Of a stretch of DNA of 43,086 nt, positions 21,901 through 31,635 are shown one piece after another; the first letter of the stretch is position 1, and each line of letters opens with the position of its first letter. This DNA is from Burkholderiales bacterium (GTDB lineage: Bacteria; Pseudomonadota; Gammaproteobacteria; Burkholderiales; Burkholderiaceae_C): contig JAGWVB010000005.1 of the NCBI GenBank assembly GCA_018971105.1, positions 1 to 43,086 of the forward strand, in the 5' to 3' direction. The notes below the pieces were generated by a model. It was not told where the DNA came from and did not search any database. It saw only the letters and a list, made by a program, of their open reading frames with translations. The position numbers were made by a program, and so were the translations under genes.

Positions 21901-24578
21901 ATGTCGTCGAAATGCAGGCCCGTCGTCGGCTCGTCGAACAGGAACAGCGTGCCGCGCTTCGCGACGCGCTGCGCCGGTGCGGCCGCCGCCTCGGCCAGGA
22001 AGCCGGCGAGCTTGAGCCGCTGCGCCTCGCCGCCGGAGAGCGTCGGCACCGGCTGGCCCAGGCGCACGTAGTCGAGCCCGACGTCGACCAGCGGCTGCAG
22101 CCGCGCGACGACCTCGTGGTCGGCCTGGAACCAATGCGCGGCCTCGGCGACGGTGAGGTCGAGCACGTCGGCGATCGAGAGCTGCATCGGTCCGCGCACG
22201 ATCTTCACGTCGAGGATCTCGGCGCGGTAGCGGCGGCCGTCGCAGTCGGGGCAGCGCAGGTAGACGTCGCTCAGGAACTGCATCTCGACATGCTCGAAAC
22301 CCGAGCCGCCGCAGGTCGGGCAGCGGCCGTCGCCGGCGTTGAAGCTGAACGTGCCGGCCGTGTAGCTGCGCTCGCGCGCCAGCGGCAGGTCGGCGAACAG
22401 CGCCCGCAGCGCGTCGAAGGCGCCGACATAGCTCGCCGGGTTGCTGCGCGCGGTCTTGCCGATCGGGCTCTGGTCGACAAACACGGCGTCGGCGAGGTGG
22501 TCGGCGCCGAGCAGCCGGTCATGCTCGCCCGGGGTCTCGGTGGCCTTGCCGAAATGGCGCGCCAGCGCCGGGTACAGCAGGTCCTGGATCAGGCTGCTCT
22601 TGCCCGAGCCGCTGACGCCGGTGACGCAGACCAGCCGCTGCAGCGGCAGCGTGACGGTGATGTCGCGCAGGTTGTGCACGCGCGCGCCCTCGAGCACGAG
22701 CTTGGGCGTGGCCTCGTCGACGCCGCGGCGGTAGCCGCTGCCGACCTGCTTGCGCCCGCCGAGGTAGGCGCCTGTGAGCGTGTCGGCGCCGCGCGCGTCC
22801 TCGGGGCTGCCGTCGAAGACGATGCGCCCGCCGCGCTCGCCCGGGCCCGGGCCCATGTCGATGAGGCGGTCGGCGGCGAGCATCACGGCCGGGTCGTGCT
22901 CGACGACGACGAGCGTGTTGCCGGCGTCGCGCAGGCGCTGCATGGCCTCGACGATGCGGTTCATGTCGCGCGGGTGCAGGCCGATGCTCGGTTCGTCGAG
23001 CACGAACATCGTGTTCACGAGCGAGGTGCCGAGCGCCGTCGTCAGGTTGATGCGTTGCACCTCGCCGCCCGAGAGCGTGCGGCTCTGGCGGTCGAGCGTG
23101 AGATAGCCCAGGCCGACGTCGCAGAGGTATTTCAGCCGCGTGCGCACCTCGCCCAGCAGCAGCTTCAGCGCGTCGTCGAGCAGCGTGCTCGGCAGCGTCA
23201 GGCCGTCGAAGAGGCGGCGCAGGCGCTCGATCGAGAGCTGCATCAGGTCGTGCAGAGAAAGCCCGGGTAGCGCCTCGAGCTGCGCCCGCGTCCAGATCGC
23301 GCCGACCGGCAGGTAGCGCTGCGCCGGTGCCAGCACGGCGTCGGCGTCTTCCTTGGCCCCCAGGCGCCAGAGCAGCGACTCGAGCTTCAGCCTGGCGCCG
23401 CCGCAGGCCGCGCAGGGCGTGTAGCTGCGGTACTTCGACAAGAGCACGCGGATGTGCATCTTGTAGGCCTTGCTCTCGAGGTACTCGAAGAAGCGGCGCA
23501 CGCCGTACCACTGCTTGTTCCAGTTGCCGTTCCAGTTCGGCGAGCCGCCGATGACCCATTCGCGCTGCGCCGTCGTCAGCTGCGACCAGGCGGTGTCGCG
23601 CGGGATGCCGGCCTCGCCGGCGTACTTCAGCAGGTCTTCCTGGCAGTCCTTCCACGCGGGGGTCTGCAGCGGCTTGACGGCGCCGTTGCGCAGCGTCTTG
23701 CGCGCATCGGGGATCACGAGCCCCATGTCGACGCCGATGACGCGGCCGAAGCCGCGGCAGGTGTCGCAGGCGCCGTAGGCCGAGTTGAAGCTGAACATCG
23801 CCGGCTGCGGGTCGGCGTAGCGCAGGTCGCTCTCGGGGCAATGCAGGCCGGTCGAATAGCGCCACGACTGCGCCGTCTCGCCTTCACCGGCATGGACGTC
23901 GAGGCGGCCGCCGCCGCGCTTGAGCGCGAGCTCGATCGCCTCGATCACGCGCACCGGCTCGGCCGACGACAGGCGCAGCCGGTCGGCGACGACGTCCAGG
24001 CGCTTGCGCGTGCCCACGAGATGCTCGCCGTGGACGCGCGTGAAGCCGCTCGCCGCGAGCCATTGTTCCTGCTGCGCGGCCGAGGTGTCGGCCGGCAGCT
24101 CGACCGGGAAGGTGAAGACGAGGCGCGGATCGCCGGCGGCGGCGGCGCGCGCGGCGAGGTCGGCCTGGATCGATTGCGCGTTGTCGTGGCGCACCGGCAG
24201 CGCGGTCCGGCGATCGAACAGCTGCGCCGCGCGCGCGTAGAGCAGCTTCAGGTGGTCGTTGATCTCGGTCATCGTGCCGACCGTCGAGCGCGAGGTGCGC
24301 ACCGGGTTCGTCTGGTCGATCGCGATCGCCGGCGGCACGCCGTCGACGCGGTCGACCGCGGGCCGGTCCATGCGGTCGAGGAACTGGCGCGCATAGGCGC
24401 TGAAGGTCTCGACATAGCGCCGCTGGCCCTCGGCGTAGAGGGTGTCGAAGACCAGGCTCGACTTGCCCGAGCCGCTGGGCCCGGTCACCACCGTCAGCTC
24501 GCCGGTGCGGATGTCCAGGTCGAGGTTCTTGAGGTTGTGCTGGCGGGCGCCGCGGATGCGGATCAGGCCGGATGACAT
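18924..24578 (-). CDS. Double-length UvrA-like protein (tandem UvrA fusion)
   Basis: An 1884-residue protein made of two complete UvrA-like halves (about 1-965 and 998-1884), so four ABC ATPase cassettes. Walker A motifs: GPSGSGKSS (33-41), GVSGSGKSS (654-662), GVSGSGKST (1027-1035) and GVSGSGKST (1574-1582). ABC signatures LSGGEVQRI (502-510), [18 protein letters not shown] and LSGGEAQRI and Walker B LDEPS/FDEPT/LDEPT/LDEPT with GLH all follow. Zinc sites: C753/C756/C776/C779, C1263/C1266/C1287/C1290, C1672/C1675/C1695/C1698 are intact; the first is degenerate (C247, Ser at 250, C271, C274). UvrA normally works as a dimer in nucleotide excision repair, so this resembles a covalent dimer. Such proteins occur in other Burkholderiales besides normal uvrA; the distinct job is unknown to me. 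No LexA-type CTGT-N8-ACAG site is seen upstream, and no Shine-Dalgarno; TAGAAT at 24620-24615 could be its -10. Confidence 0.95.
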   Translation of the reverse strand: MSSGLIRIRGARQHNLKNLDLDIRTGELTVVTGPSGSGKSSLVFDTLYAEGQRRYVETFSAYARQFLDRMDRPAVDRVDGVPPAIAIDQTNPVRTSRSTVGTMTEINDHLKLLYARAAQLFDRRTALPVRHDNAQSIQADLAARAAAAGDPRLVFTFPVELPADTSAAQQEQWLAASGFTRVHGEHLVGTRKRLDVVADRLRLSSAEPVRVIEAIELALKRGGGRLDVHAGEGETAQSWRYSTGLHCPESDLRYADPQPAMFSFNSAYGACDTCRGFGRVIGVDMGLVIPDARKTLRNGAVKPLQTPAWKDCQEDLLKYAGEAGIPRDTAWSQLTTAQREWVIGGSPNWNGNWNKQWYGVRRFFEYLESKAYKMHIRVLLSKYRSYTPCAACGGARLKLESLLWRLGAKEDADAVLAPAQRYLPVGAIWTRAQLEALPGLSLHDLMQLSIERLRRLFDGLTLPSTLLDDALKLLLGEVRTRLKYLCDVGLGYLTLDRQSRTLSGGEVQRINLTTALGTSLVNTMFVLDEPSIGLHPRDMNRIVEAMQRLRDAGNTLVVVEHDPAVMLAADRLIDMGPGPGERGGRIVFDGSPEDARGADTLTGAYLGGRKQVGSGYRRGVDEATPKLVLEGARVHNLRDITVTLPLQRLVCVTGVSGSGKSSLIQDLLYPALARHFGKATETPGEHDRLLGADHLADAVFVDQSPIGKTARSNPASYVGAFDALRALFADLPLARERSYTAGTFSFNAGDGRCPTCGGSGFEHVEMQFLSDVYLRCPDCDGRRYRAEILDVKIVRGPMQLSIADVLDLTVAEAAHWFQADHEVVARLQPLVDVGLDYVRLGQPVPTLSGGEAQRLKLAGFLAEAAAAPAQRVAKRGTLFLFDEPTTGLHFDDIAKLMRALRKLQGAGHSLLVIEHNLDVIRSADWIVDLGPEGGEAGGELVCAGTPDDVKAHPSSHTGAALRDYDAALGFGTPRAEEGRALQSVLRAARAARRDAGEEAIRIVNARENNLRSLDVDIPRGKFNVITGVSGSGKSTIAFDILFNEGQRRYLESLNAYARSIVQPAGRPEVDAVYGIPPTVAIEQRLSRGGRKSTVATTTEVWHFLRLLWVKLGLQHCVHDGAPVKAQSAESIAAQLLRDHRGQHVGLLAPLVVNRKGVYTDLAKWAKARGHTHLRIDGEFVAVEPFPRIDRYKEHLIELPVGDLVIDPRDEARLRELLARTLDLGKGVLHLLHPLDGLEASMLPGAAQGRGVGAVKVFSTKRACPVCGTSYPELDPRMFSYNSKHGWCAGCVGTGLKLTREQRKAYDDSVRDDDNKGREQSFPSEETEVEGLVDEPCADCGGARLNPASRGVTFAGRPIAEIARLSVRESRQWIDALSKQGQLAGRDGDIARDVVTEIRNRLEFLEDVGLGYLTLDRAAPTLSGGEAQRIRLAAQLGSHLQGVCYVLDEPTIGLHPRDNGVLLDALAKLGAAGNTLVVVEHDEDTIRRAEHLIDIGPGAGKRGGRLVAQGSAADLSANAESVTGRLLAHPLLHPLQPRRPVPPGAPALRLRGAALHNLQGFDVQVPLARLVAVTGVSGSGKSTLARDVLLANVQSALAGGRRWAGCAGIDGVDQVDRVLEVDQTPIGKTPRSCPATYIGFWDAIRRLYTETLEAKARGYAASRFSFNTGDGRCPACEGQGLRTIAMSFLPDVKVHCDTCHGARFNPETLAVSWRGRSIGDVLKMEVDEAVGFFASMPSIAHPLQLLADVGLGYLTLGQPSPTLSGGEAQRIKLVTELSKVRDDVTRRGNRAPRTLYVLDEPTVGLHMADVEKLIRVLHRLVEGGHSVVVIEHDLDVIAEADWVIDLGPEGGAEGGRIVAAGPPEAIVAAGSHTGVALAPVLGRGR

Positions 24579-24682
24579 GGCGTAGGAGGGGGCGGAGCTG
24601 GGGGGAACCGGTCATTCTAGGGACCGGATCCGGCCGGCGTGCGACGGCCGCGCCGCCCCCGCGACCGGCGCCTCCGGCGCGA

Positions 24683-25522
24683 TCAGACCGAGTTGAAGAA
24701 GCGCTCGACGAGGGCGATCTGCTCGGGCGTGTTCAGCGCCGGCGCATGCCCGCAGCCGGCGATCGTCTCGAGTTGTGCGCGCGGGCCGCGGTGGCGCATC
24801 GCCTCGGCCGTCTCGGCGGCCAGCAGGTCGCTGCGCTCGCCGCGCAGGCACAGCACCGGCAGCTCGAGGCGGTCCCAGGCCTCCCATTGCGCGTAGTCGT
24901 CGGGGTGGTGGACGAACTGCAGCACCATCGCCGGGTCGTAATGCGGCGTCACCCGGCCGTCGGGCAGGCGCCGCACGGAGGATTCGGCGAGCAGCCGCCA
25001 CTGCTCGTCGCTGAGCCAGCCATAGGGTTCGTAGATGGTGCGGAAATAGCGCTCGAGCTCGCCGACGGTCGCGAAGGCCGGCGGGTTGCCGGCGTAGCTG
25101 CGGATGCGCGCGACCGACGACTCGGTGATCTGCGGCCCGATGTCGTTGAGGACGAGGCTGCGCATGCGCCCGCGCAGCGAGTTCGCCGCCGCGCGCAGCC
25201 CCAGCGCGCCGCCCATCGAGGTGCCGAGCCAGTGCATGCGCTCGATGCCGAGCTGGTCGACGAGCGCCAGCGCCTGCTGTTCGTAGGCGGCGAGGCAGTA
25301 TTCGCGCGCCGGATCCGGGCTCCACTGGCTCAGGCCGCGGCCGGGCGTGTCAGGGCAGATGACGCGCCAGCGCTGCGCCAGCACCGACGCGATCGCGTCC
25401 ATGTCGCGCCCGGTGCGCGCCAGGCCATGCCAGGCGATCACGGCGTCGGCCTTCGCGTCGCCCCACTCCATGAAGTGGATCTCGCGTCCGGCGCATTCGA
25501 GGTAGTGGGACTGCGGTGTCAT
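24683..25522 (-). CDS. Alpha/beta hydrolase
   Basis: A 279-residue cytosolic alpha/beta-fold hydrolase of unknown substrate. The oxyanion region is AWHGLARTGRD, the nucleophile elbow GTSMGG (Ser about residue 103), the probable acid is Asp in LRGERSDLL, and the His is in GCGHAPALN (about 258). No signal peptide. It is divergent from matB with a 216-base gap that contains a spaced inverted repeat, so a shared regulator is possible, and a link to acyl-CoA or ester metabolism is a guess. A short CCGGTC/GACCGG hairpin lies downstream at 24608-24627. Confidence 0.85.
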   Translation of the reverse strand: MTPQSHYLECAGREIHFMEWGDAKADAVIAWHGLARTGRDMDAIASVLAQRWRVICPDTPGRGLSQWSPDPAREYCLAAYEQQALALVDQLGIERMHWLGTSMGGALGLRAAANSLRGRMRSLVLNDIGPQITESSVARIRSYAGNPPAFATVGELERYFRTIYEPYGWLSDEQWRLLAESSVRRLPDGRVTPHYDPAMVLQFVHHPDDYAQWEAWDRLELPVLCLRGERSDLLAAETAEAMRHRGPRAQLETIAGCGHAPALNTPEQIALVERFFNSV

Positions 25523-25573
25523 GAGACCGGTATTCTGAGCCGACGCGGCGGCCGGCGCCGCGCCTCCGGTGTT

Positions 25574-25613
25574 TCCCTAGCGCCGGTGTCCAGCGTCGCC
25601 GACAGCCTAGGGA
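25574..25613. promoter_or_regulatory. Spaced inverted repeat between hydrolase and matB
   Basis: TCCCTAG (25574-25580) and CTAGGGA (25607-25613) are perfect complements 26 bases apart in the divergent intergenic region. CTAG is rare in this GC-rich sequence, so two copies in opposed orientation are notable. It could be an operator for a dimeric regulator or a chance hairpin. Confidence 0.35.
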
Positions 25614-25738
25614 TGGCTACGGGTTCGCACGAGCCAAGACTGTCACCGCCGCTCGTTACGATCCCGTGCCGGCCCGATTCAACGTCAGCCAGGCCACAGA
25701 ACAAGGGCGCAAGCTGCGCCCGACCACCCCCAGACCCC

Positions 25739-27283
25739 ATGACCTCATCGAATCTCTACGCCGCGCTGGCCGGCGCCTTCCCGGCTGCGCTCGACGCCGT
25801 CGCCATCGAGACCGCCGACACCGCGCAGCCGCTGTACTACACCTGGCGCGACCTCGAGCGCGGCAGCGCGATGATCGCCAACCTCATCGCCAGCCTCGAA
25901 CTGCCGCCGGCCTCGCGCATCGCGGTCCAGGTCGACAAGAGCGTCGAGGCGATGCTGCTCTACCTCGCCGTGCTGCGCGCCGGCCATGTCTACCTGCCGC
26001 TGAACACGGCCTACCAGGCGGCCGAACTCGACTATTTCATCGCCAACGCCGAGCCGGCGGTCGTCGTCTGCGCCGGCCGCCACTTCGGCTGGGTCAGCCA
26101 GCTCGCGTTCCAGCGCGGCGTCGGCCACGTCTACACGCTCGACGACGACCGCAGCGGCACGCTGCTGGCGCGCGCCGCCTTCCATCCCGACCGGCAGGAA
26201 CCGGTGCGGCGCGGCGCCGACGATCTCGCCGCCATCGTCTACACCAGCGGCACCACCGGACGCAGCAAGGGCGCGATGCTGACGCATGGCAACCTGCTGT
26301 CGAACGCGCGCGTGCTGCAGTCGACCTGGTGCTGGCGCAGCGAGGCCGAGGGCGGCGACCGGCTCATCCACGCGCTGCCGCTGTTCCATGTCCATGGCCT
26401 CTTCGTCGCCGTGCATGGCGCGCTGATCAACGGCAGCCCGATGATCTGGTTCAACCGCTTCGACGCCCGCGCCGTCGTCGCGCGCCTGCCCGAGGCGACC
26501 GTCTTCATGGGCGTGCCGACGCTGTACACGCGGCTGCTCGCCGAGCCCGGCCTGACGCGCGCGGCCTGCGCGTCGATGCGGCTGTTCATCAGCGGCTCGG
26601 CCCCGCTGCTGATCGAGACCTTCAAGGCCTGGCAGGAGCGCACCGGCCACACCATCCTCGAGCGCTACGGCATGAGCGAGACGGTGATGCTGACCTCCAA
26701 CCCCTATCGCCCCGAGAGCGCGCGCCGCGGCGGCACCGTCGGGCTGCCGCTGCCCGGCGTCGGCGTGCGCATCCACGATGACAAGGGCCGGCCGCTGCAC
26801 GCGGGCGAGATCGGCGGCATCGAGGTCAAGGGCCCGAACGTGTTCAAGGGCTATTGGCGCATGCCCGAGAAGACCGCCGACGAGTTCACGACCGACCTCT
26901 GGTTCAAGACCGGCGATGTCGGCCATATCGACGAGCAAGGCTACGTCACCATCGTCGGGCGCAGCAAGGATCTCATCATCAGCGGCGGCTACAACGTCTA
27001 CCCGGCCGAGATCGAGGGCTACGCCAACGAACTGCCCGGGGTGCTGGAATCGGCCGTCGTCGGCGTGCCGCATCCCGATTTCGGCGAGGCCGTCGTCGCC
27101 GTGATCGTGCCGCGACCCGGGGCGCGGATCGACGCCGATGCGGTGATCGCGGCCCTGAAGTCGCAGATCGCCCACTTCAAGGTACCCAAGCGCGTCTTCG
27201 TCAGCGCCGAGTTGCCGCGCAACGCGATGGGCAAGGTGCAGAAGAACCTGCTGCGCGACCAGCATCGCGCGCTGTTCGCCTGA
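25739..27283 (+). CDS. matB: Malonyl-CoA synthetase (MatB-like)
   Basis: A 514-residue acyl-adenylate-forming enzyme, most like malonyl-CoA synthetase, which makes malonyl-CoA from malonate, CoA and ATP. The P-loop-like core YTSGTTGRSKGAMLTHGN lies at about 168-185, then PLFHVHGLFVAVHGAL, ERYGMSET, WFKTGDVGHID, GRSKDLIISGGYNVYPAEIE and the C-terminal LPRNAMGKVQKNLLRD with the catalytic Lys. The sequence LPRNxMGKVQKN is a MatB-like variant of the usual PRTxxGK. The ATG at 25739 gives the family length. Malonate decarboxylase or transport genes are not adjacent, so the substrate is inferred from sequence only; methylmalonate is an alternative. Confidence 0.85.
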   Translation: MTSSNLYAALAGAFPAALDAVAIETADTAQPLYYTWRDLERGSAMIANLIASLELPPASRIAVQVDKSVEAMLLYLAVLRAGHVYLPLNTAYQAAELDYFIANAEPAVVVCAGRHFGWVSQLAFQRGVGHVYTLDDDRSGTLLARAAFHPDRQEPVRRGADDLAAIVYTSGTTGRSKGAMLTHGNLLSNARVLQSTWCWRSEAEGGDRLIHALPLFHVHGLFVAVHGALINGSPMIWFNRFDARAVVARLPEATVFMGVPTLYTRLLAEPGLTRAACASMRLFISGSAPLLIETFKAWQERTGHTILERYGMSETVMLTSNPYRPESARRGGTVGLPLPGVGVRIHDDKGRPLHAGEIGGIEVKGPNVFKGYWRMPEKTADEFTTDLWFKTGDVGHIDEQGYVTIVGRSKDLIISGGYNVYPAEIEGYANELPGVLESAVVGVPHPDFGEAVVAVIVPRPGARIDADAVIAALKSQIAHFKVPKRVFVSAELPRNAMGKVQKNLLRDQHRALFA

Positions 27284-27295
27284 GCGGGCGCGCGC

Positions 27296-27892
27296 CTAGA
27301 ACGCGTAGCGCAGACCGAGCTGCAGCATCGGCGACAGCCGCATGTCGTGCAGCGCGTTGTCCATCGCCTGGTTGCCGAACAGCGCGCGGCCGACGCCGCC
27401 GGCCGCCAACGGGTGTTCGGCGACGAGCCCGAGGTCGGCCGTGAGCGCCAGGCTGCTGTGCAGCGGCGAAGTCGAATAGCCCAGACCCAGGTAGGTCGCG
27501 GTCGACAGGCCGCCGGGCTGGGGCTGGAACAGCGGCGCCACGCTGCCGTTGACGGCCACGTCGAGCCGCGATCCGGCGAGCATGCGCGCCAGCGGCAGGC
27601 CGCTCTGCTGGCCCACGAGCAGGCCGCCGCTGGCGCGGAAGCCGCCGCCCAGCAAGGAGCCGAAATAGTAGTCGCCGAACATCGATCCGCCGCGCAGCGT
27701 GCGCCGCGGCGCGCCGGTCTCGTAGATGCGGCTGAGCGTGAGCGGCGAGATGTCGGCCGATTGCAGCGCGATGCGCGCCTGCCATTGCGGCCATGCGGCC
27801 CCGGCACCGGGCAGCTGGAGCCCGTCGGCCGCCCACGCCAGCGGCGCCCACAGCGCGGCGACCAGGATCAGGCTTGGATCACGCAACTTCAT
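27296..27892 (-). CDS. Predicted small outer-membrane protein, unknown function
   Basis: A 198-residue exported protein I do not recognise. Residues 1-22 form a signal peptide (MKLRDPSL, hydrophobic core, AWAADG). The rest is rich in alternating strands (GGLLVGQQSG, LDVAVNGSVAP, ATYLGLGYSTS, SLALTADLGLVAE) and ends LQLGLRYAF; the terminal Phe and final amphipathic strand are the usual signal for a Bam-inserted beta-barrel. GGAGG stands six bases before the ATG. It lies 128 bases after prmC, where grxD is often found in relatives. Confidence 0.65.
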   Translation of the reverse strand: MKLRDPSLILVAALWAPLAWAADGLQLPGAGAAWPQWQARIALQSADISPLTLSRIYETGAPRRTLRGGSMFGDYYFGSLLGGGFRASGGLLVGQQSGLPLARMLAGSRLDVAVNGSVAPLFQPQPGGLSTATYLGLGYSTSPLHSSLALTADLGLVAEHPLAAGGVGRALFGNQAMDNALHDMRLSPMLQLGLRYAF

Positions 27893-28020
27893 CGCAGCCT
27901 CCGGTACGGGCGAGCCAGGATGGCACCATGATGCGCCAGCCGCCCGGCCTGTGCATCCCCCAAACACCCGAGTCATGCAAAAGTCCCGCAGATTTACGCG
28001 CAGGCAAAGCTCGGCGTGGC

Positions 28021-28836
28021 TCAAGCGCACCAGATGGCGCCGGTGCAGCGGGCCATGCCGGCGAGGTCGTGCCGGGTGCGGGGCCCGCCGAAGCCGCGCG
28101 CGGCCAGCATTCGTGCCACCGCATCGGCCTGGTCGTGGCCATGTTCGAGCAGCAGCCAGGCGCCCGGCAGCAGATGCCCGGGCGCGCCTTCGACGATGCG
28201 GCGCAGCGCCGCCAGGCCGTCGCCCTCGGGCGTGAGCGCGCCGCGCGGCTCGTGGCGCAGCGCCGCCAGATGGGGGTCGTCGCCGGCGACATAGGGCGGA
28301 TTCGCGAGCGCGAGCGCGAAGCGGCGACCTTGCAGCGGCTGCCACCAGTCCCCGAGCAGCCATTCGACCTCGAGCCCCAGGCGCGTGCCGTTGCCGCGCG
28401 CCACCGCCAGCGCCTCGGCGCTGCAGTCGCCGGCGCAGACCTGTGCGGCGCGGCAGGCGTCCTTGATCGCGAGCGCGATCGCGCCGCTGCCGGTGCCCAG
28501 GTCGACGACGGCCGGCGCGCTCGACCCGGCCAGGCATGCCAGGCCCCATTCGACCAGCAGTTCGGTCTCGGGGCGCGGTATCAGCGTCGCCGGGCTCACG
28601 TCCAGCGTCAGGCCGCGGAATTCGCTGCGCCCCGTGACATAGGCCAGCGGCTCGCCGGCCGCGCGGCGCGCCGTCCAGGTCGCCAGCCGGCGCGCCTGCT
28701 CGGTGTCGAGCTCGGCCTCGTCGTGCGCGATCAGCGCGGCGCGGTCGCGCCCGGTGAGCGCGCCCAGCAGGAGCTGGGCGTCGAGCCGGTCGACCCCGGC
28801 CGCGCGCGCAGCGGCGAGGGCCTGGCGGATGTTCAA
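28021..28836 (-). CDS. prmC: Release factor glutamine methyltransferase
   Basis: A 271-residue SAM-dependent methyltransferase that methylates the Gln of the GGQ motif in release factors. SAM motif [15 protein letters not shown], then the catalytic NPPY in [15 protein letters not shown]; the N-terminal helical substrate domain carries [37 protein letters not shown] is also diagnostic. The start is a TTG that shares four bases with the prfA stop (TTGA), so translation is coupled to that of its substrate, RF1. No ATG is available near the expected N terminus. Confidence 0.94.
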   Translation of the reverse strand: MNIRQALAAARAAGVDRLDAQLLLGALTGRDRAALIAHDEAELDTEQARRLATWTARRAAGEPLAYVTGRSEFRGLTLDVSPATLIPRPETELLVEWGLACLAGSSAPAVVDLGTGSGAIALAIKDACRAAQVCAGDCSAEALAVARGNGTRLGLEVEWLLGDWWQPLQGRRFALALANPPYVAGDDPHLAALRHEPRGALTPEGDGLAALRRIVEGAPGHLLPGAWLLLEHGHDQADAVARMLAARGFGGPRTRHDLAGMARCTGAIWCA

Positions 28837-29918
28837 GCGCCGCCCGCTTCGAGCGCGGCCAGCTGCTCGGCCGCGCGCGCCGCCTGCAGCGCCGCGACGA
28901 CGTCCTCGAGGTCGCCGTCCATCACCTGCTGCAGCTTGTACAGCGTGAGGTTGATGCGGTGGTCGGTGAGCCGGCCCTGGGGGAAGTTGTAGGTGCGGAT
29001 GCGGTCGCTGCGGTCGCCGCTGCCGATCAGGCCCTTGCGCGTCGCCGCCTCCTTGGCCGCGCGCTCGCTGCGCTCCTTCTCGCGCAGCCGCGCCACCAGC
29101 ACCGCCATCGCCTTGGCCTTGTTGCGGTGCTGGCTGCGGTCGTCCTGGCATTCGGCGACGAGCCCGGTCGGCAGGTGGGTGATGCGGATCGCGCTGTCGG
29201 TCTTGTTGATGTGCTGGCCGCCGGCGCCGCTGGCGCGGAAGGTGTCGATGCGCAGCTCGGCCGGGTTGAGCTGCACCTCCTCGGTCGCGTCGGGCTCGGG
29301 CATCACCGCCACCGTGCAGGCGCTGGTGTGGATGCGGCCCTGGCTCTCGGTCGCCGGCACGCGCTGCACGCGGTGGCCGCCCGACTCGTAGCGCAGCGCG
29401 CCGTAGACGCGCTCGCCCTCGACGCGCAGCACCAGTTCCTTGTAACCGCCGAGTTCGCTCGCGCTCTCGCTCAGGACCTCGGTGCGCCAGCCCTGGCGCT
29501 CGCAGTAGCGCAGGTACATGCGCGCGAGGTCGCCCGCGAACAGTGCCGATTCGTCGCCGCCGGTGCCGGCGCGGATCTCGAGAAAGGCGGCGCGCTCGTC
29601 GTCGGGGTCGCGCGGCACCAGCGCCTGCTGCAGCTCGGACTGCAGGCGTTCGAGGTCGGCCTGCGCGGCCGTGATCTCCTCGCGCGCCATCTCGGCCAGC
29701 TCGGGGTCGGATTCCATCCCGCGCGCGGCCTCGAGATCGGCCTCGCGCTGCTGGTAGCGGCGGTAGCGGCCGACGATGCCGGCGGCCTCGGACTGCTCGC
29801 GCGCGAGCGTGCGCCAGCGCTTGGCGTCGGCCGCGACGGCGGGGTCGGCGAGGATGGCGTCGAGCTCGGTGAGCCGGCGCGCCAGGCGTTCGAATTGTTC
29901 GCGCAGGGTGGGATTCAT
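28833..29918 (-). CDS. prfA: Peptide chain release factor 1
   Basis: A 361-residue RF1, which recognises UAA and UAG. The codon-reading tripeptide PAT is at 188-190 ([16 protein letters not shown]) and the GGQ loop at 233-235 ([15 protein letters not shown]), whose Gln235 is the PrmC target. [15 protein letters not shown] and the C-terminal [27 protein letters not shown] are standard. PAT rather than SPF separates it from RF2. It sits between hemA (55 bases upstream) and prmC (overlapping), the usual order. Confidence 0.97.
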   Translation of the reverse strand: MNPTLREQFERLARRLTELDAILADPAVAADAKRWRTLAREQSEAAGIVGRYRRYQQREADLEAARGMESDPELAEMAREEITAAQADLERLQSELQQALVPRDPDDERAAFLEIRAGTGGDESALFAGDLARMYLRYCERQGWRTEVLSESASELGGYKELVLRVEGERVYGALRYESGGHRVQRVPATESQGRIHTSACTVAVMPEPDATEEVQLNPAELRIDTFRASGAGGQHINKTDSAIRITHLPTGLVAECQDDRSQHRNKAKAMAVLVARLREKERSERAAKEAATRKGLIGSGDRSDRIRTYNFPQGRLTDHRINLTLYKLQQVMDGDLEDVVAALQAARAAEQLAALEAGGA

Positions 29919-29973
29919 GGGGGATGCATGAGCGCGGCCGCGCCCGCGGGCGCGGCCGGCGGCGGCCGCGTCG

Positions 29974-31266
29974 CTAGCGCGCCTCGCCGCGGCGCGACGA
30001 CTGGCGCAGGAACAGGCGCGACACGAGGTCGGCCAGCCGCGTGCGCTCCTCGCCCTCGGCGGCGTGGAGCTCGGCCAGGGTGCCGTGCATCATCTTGTGC
30101 GTGAGGCCGCGCGCCATCGCCTCGAGCACCTTGTCGGGCGACTCGCCGCGCGCCAGCGCCTTGCGCGCGCGCGCCAGCTCGACCTCGCCCCAGTCATGCG
30201 CCTGGCGGTTCAGCGCCTGGATCAGCGGCACCGCGGCGCGCTGGTCCATCCAGTGCGCGAAGCTCTGCACGCCGGCATCGATGATGGCCTCGGCCTGCTC
30301 GACCGCGGCCTGGCGCTTCTCGCCCGCCGTCTGCACCAGCGCCGAGAGGTCGTCGACGGTGTAGAGGTAGACGTCGGCGACCTGCTGCACCTCGGGCTCG
30401 ATGTCGCGCGGCACCGCGAGGTCGACCATGAACATCGGGCGCCGGCGGCGCAGCTTGAGCGCGCGCTCGACGGCGCCGAGGCCGATGATGGGCAGCGTGC
30501 TCGCGGTGCAGGAGACGACGGCGTCGAACTCGTGCAGCCGGTTCGGGATGTCGGCCAGGTGCATCGCCTCGCCGCCGAAGCGGCTCGCCAGGCGCTCGCC
30601 GCGTTCGAGCGTGCGGTTGGCGAGCGCGATCGCCTTCGGCGCGCGCGCCTCGAAATGGGTCGCGACGAGCTCGATCATCTCGCCCGCGCCGACGAACAGC
30701 ACCTTGATCTCGTGCAGGTCCTCGAAGATCTGCGCCGCCAGCCGCACGGCCGCGGCGGCCATGCTGATCGAATGGGCGCCGATCTCGGTCGAGGTGCGGA
30801 CCTCCTTGGCGACCTGGAACGAGCGCTGGAACAGCTGGTGCAGCGTCGTGCCCAGCGTGCCCGCCTCGTCGGCCAGGCGCACGGCCTGCTTCATCTGGCC
30901 CAGGATCTGCGGCTCGCCCAGCACCATCGAATCGAGCCCGCAGGCGACGCGGAAGGCATGGCGTGCCGCCGCATGCTCCTCCATCACGTAGCTGTGGTCG
31001 AGCAGCTGGCCGCCGCTGATGCCGCCCTGCTCGGCGAGCCAGTCGATCGCCGGGCGTACCAGCTCCTGGATCGGAGCCGGGGCCGCGGCGACGTACAGTT
31101 CGGTGCGGTTGCAAGTTGAAACGAGTGCGGCCTCGGGCAGGCAGCGCCGCAGCCGCTCGCGCAGGCCCTGCAGCGCGGGCGCGAGCTGTTCGGGCGCGAA
31201 CGCGAATTTGCCGCGCAGGTCCAGCGGCGCGGTGGTGTGGTTGAGCCCGAGGGCGAAGACGCTCAC
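29974..31266 (-). CDS. hemA: Glutamyl-tRNA reductase
   Basis: A 430-residue NADPH-dependent enzyme that converts glutamyl-tRNA to glutamate-1-semialdehyde, the committed step of tetrapyrrole synthesis. The catalytic Cys52 is in STCNRTELY; the N terminus [25 protein letters not shown], the NADPH-domain [12 protein letters not shown] and [12 protein letters not shown] are conserved. The C-terminal dimerisation helices end with [13 protein letters not shown]. The start is GTG; there is no Shine-Dalgarno, and TACAAT lies six bases before it. It heads hemA-prfA-prmC and is divergent from a small membrane-protein gene. Confidence 0.97.
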   Translation of the reverse strand: MSVFALGLNHTTAPLDLRGKFAFAPEQLAPALQGLRERLRRCLPEAALVSTCNRTELYVAAAPAPIQELVRPAIDWLAEQGGISGGQLLDHSYVMEEHAAARHAFRVACGLDSMVLGEPQILGQMKQAVRLADEAGTLGTTLHQLFQRSFQVAKEVRTSTEIGAHSISMAAAAVRLAAQIFEDLHEIKVLFVGAGEMIELVATHFEARAPKAIALANRTLERGERLASRFGGEAMHLADIPNRLHEFDAVVSCTASTLPIIGLGAVERALKLRRRRPMFMVDLAVPRDIEPEVQQVADVYLYTVDDLSALVQTAGEKRQAAVEQAEAIIDAGVQSFAHWMDQRAAVPLIQALNRQAHDWGEVELARARKALARGESPDKVLEAMARGLTHKMMHGTLAELHAAEGEERTRLADLVSRLFLRQSSRRGEAR

Positions 31267-31272
31267 GGCGCG

Positions 31273-31278
31273 ATTGTA
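31273..31278 (-). promoter_or_regulatory. -10-like element at hemA start
   Basis: Leftward TACAAT followed by CGCGCC and the hemA GTG. A start point seven bases downstream of the hexamer would put the 5' end of the mRNA at the start codon. No -35 is evident; TTGACT further upstream (around 31315) is too far for this hexamer. Confidence 0.35.
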
Positions 31279-31365
31279 GTTTTCGGCGTCGCCCTGCGCT
31301 GCTGCGAGAATTTGAGGGAAGTCAACGCAGCGTCGGACGGCGGGGAAGGTGGGGTTGTTTCGAGT

Positions 31366-31635
31366 ATGGGACCGCTACAGGCCCTGGGCCATGTCGTCAA
31401 TCTGTTCCTGCCGGCGCTGATGCTGGGCGCGCTGGCCCCGCTGCTGGCCAAGGGCGTGTGGCGGCGCGAACTCGCCCGCGTCAGCTGGCGCCGGCTCGCA
31501 GGGCCGGCCTGCGCGGCCTGCGCCGCGGTGGCGCTGGCAGGGCTGATCGTCTTCGGTCACGACGGGCGCATGGCGACCTACGCCGCGATGGTGCTGGTCT
31601 GCGCCGTCATGCTGTGGTGGCGAGGCTTTCGCTAG
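31366..31635 (+). CDS. Small membrane protein, unknown function
   Basis: An 89-residue protein with three predicted membrane segments (about 5-27 in [21 protein letters not shown], about 43-60 in [15 protein letters not shown], and about 68-84 in [14 protein letters not shown]). The start at 31366 is chosen because longer in-frame starts run through the hemA promoter region. A similar small membrane protein beside hemA is common in Burkholderiales; I know of no function. Its last 29 bases overlap the end of miaB on the other strand. Confidence 0.65.
   Translation: MGPLQALGHVVNLFLPALMLGALAPLLAKGVWRRELARVSWRRLAGPACAACAAVALAGLIVFGHDGRMATYAAMVLVCAVMLWWRGFR

Noticed and set aside
18921..23270. 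1449-codon open frame on the plus strand opposite the uvrA-like gene
   Set aside because: It is the mirror of a GC-rich coding strand: Ala/Arg/Val/Asp-rich, without domains. The minus strand frame has full UvrA motifs throughout.
24579..24682. LexA/SOS box upstream of the uvrA-like gene
   Set aside because: No CTGT-N8-ACAG or close variant found in the interval before the hydrolase gene.
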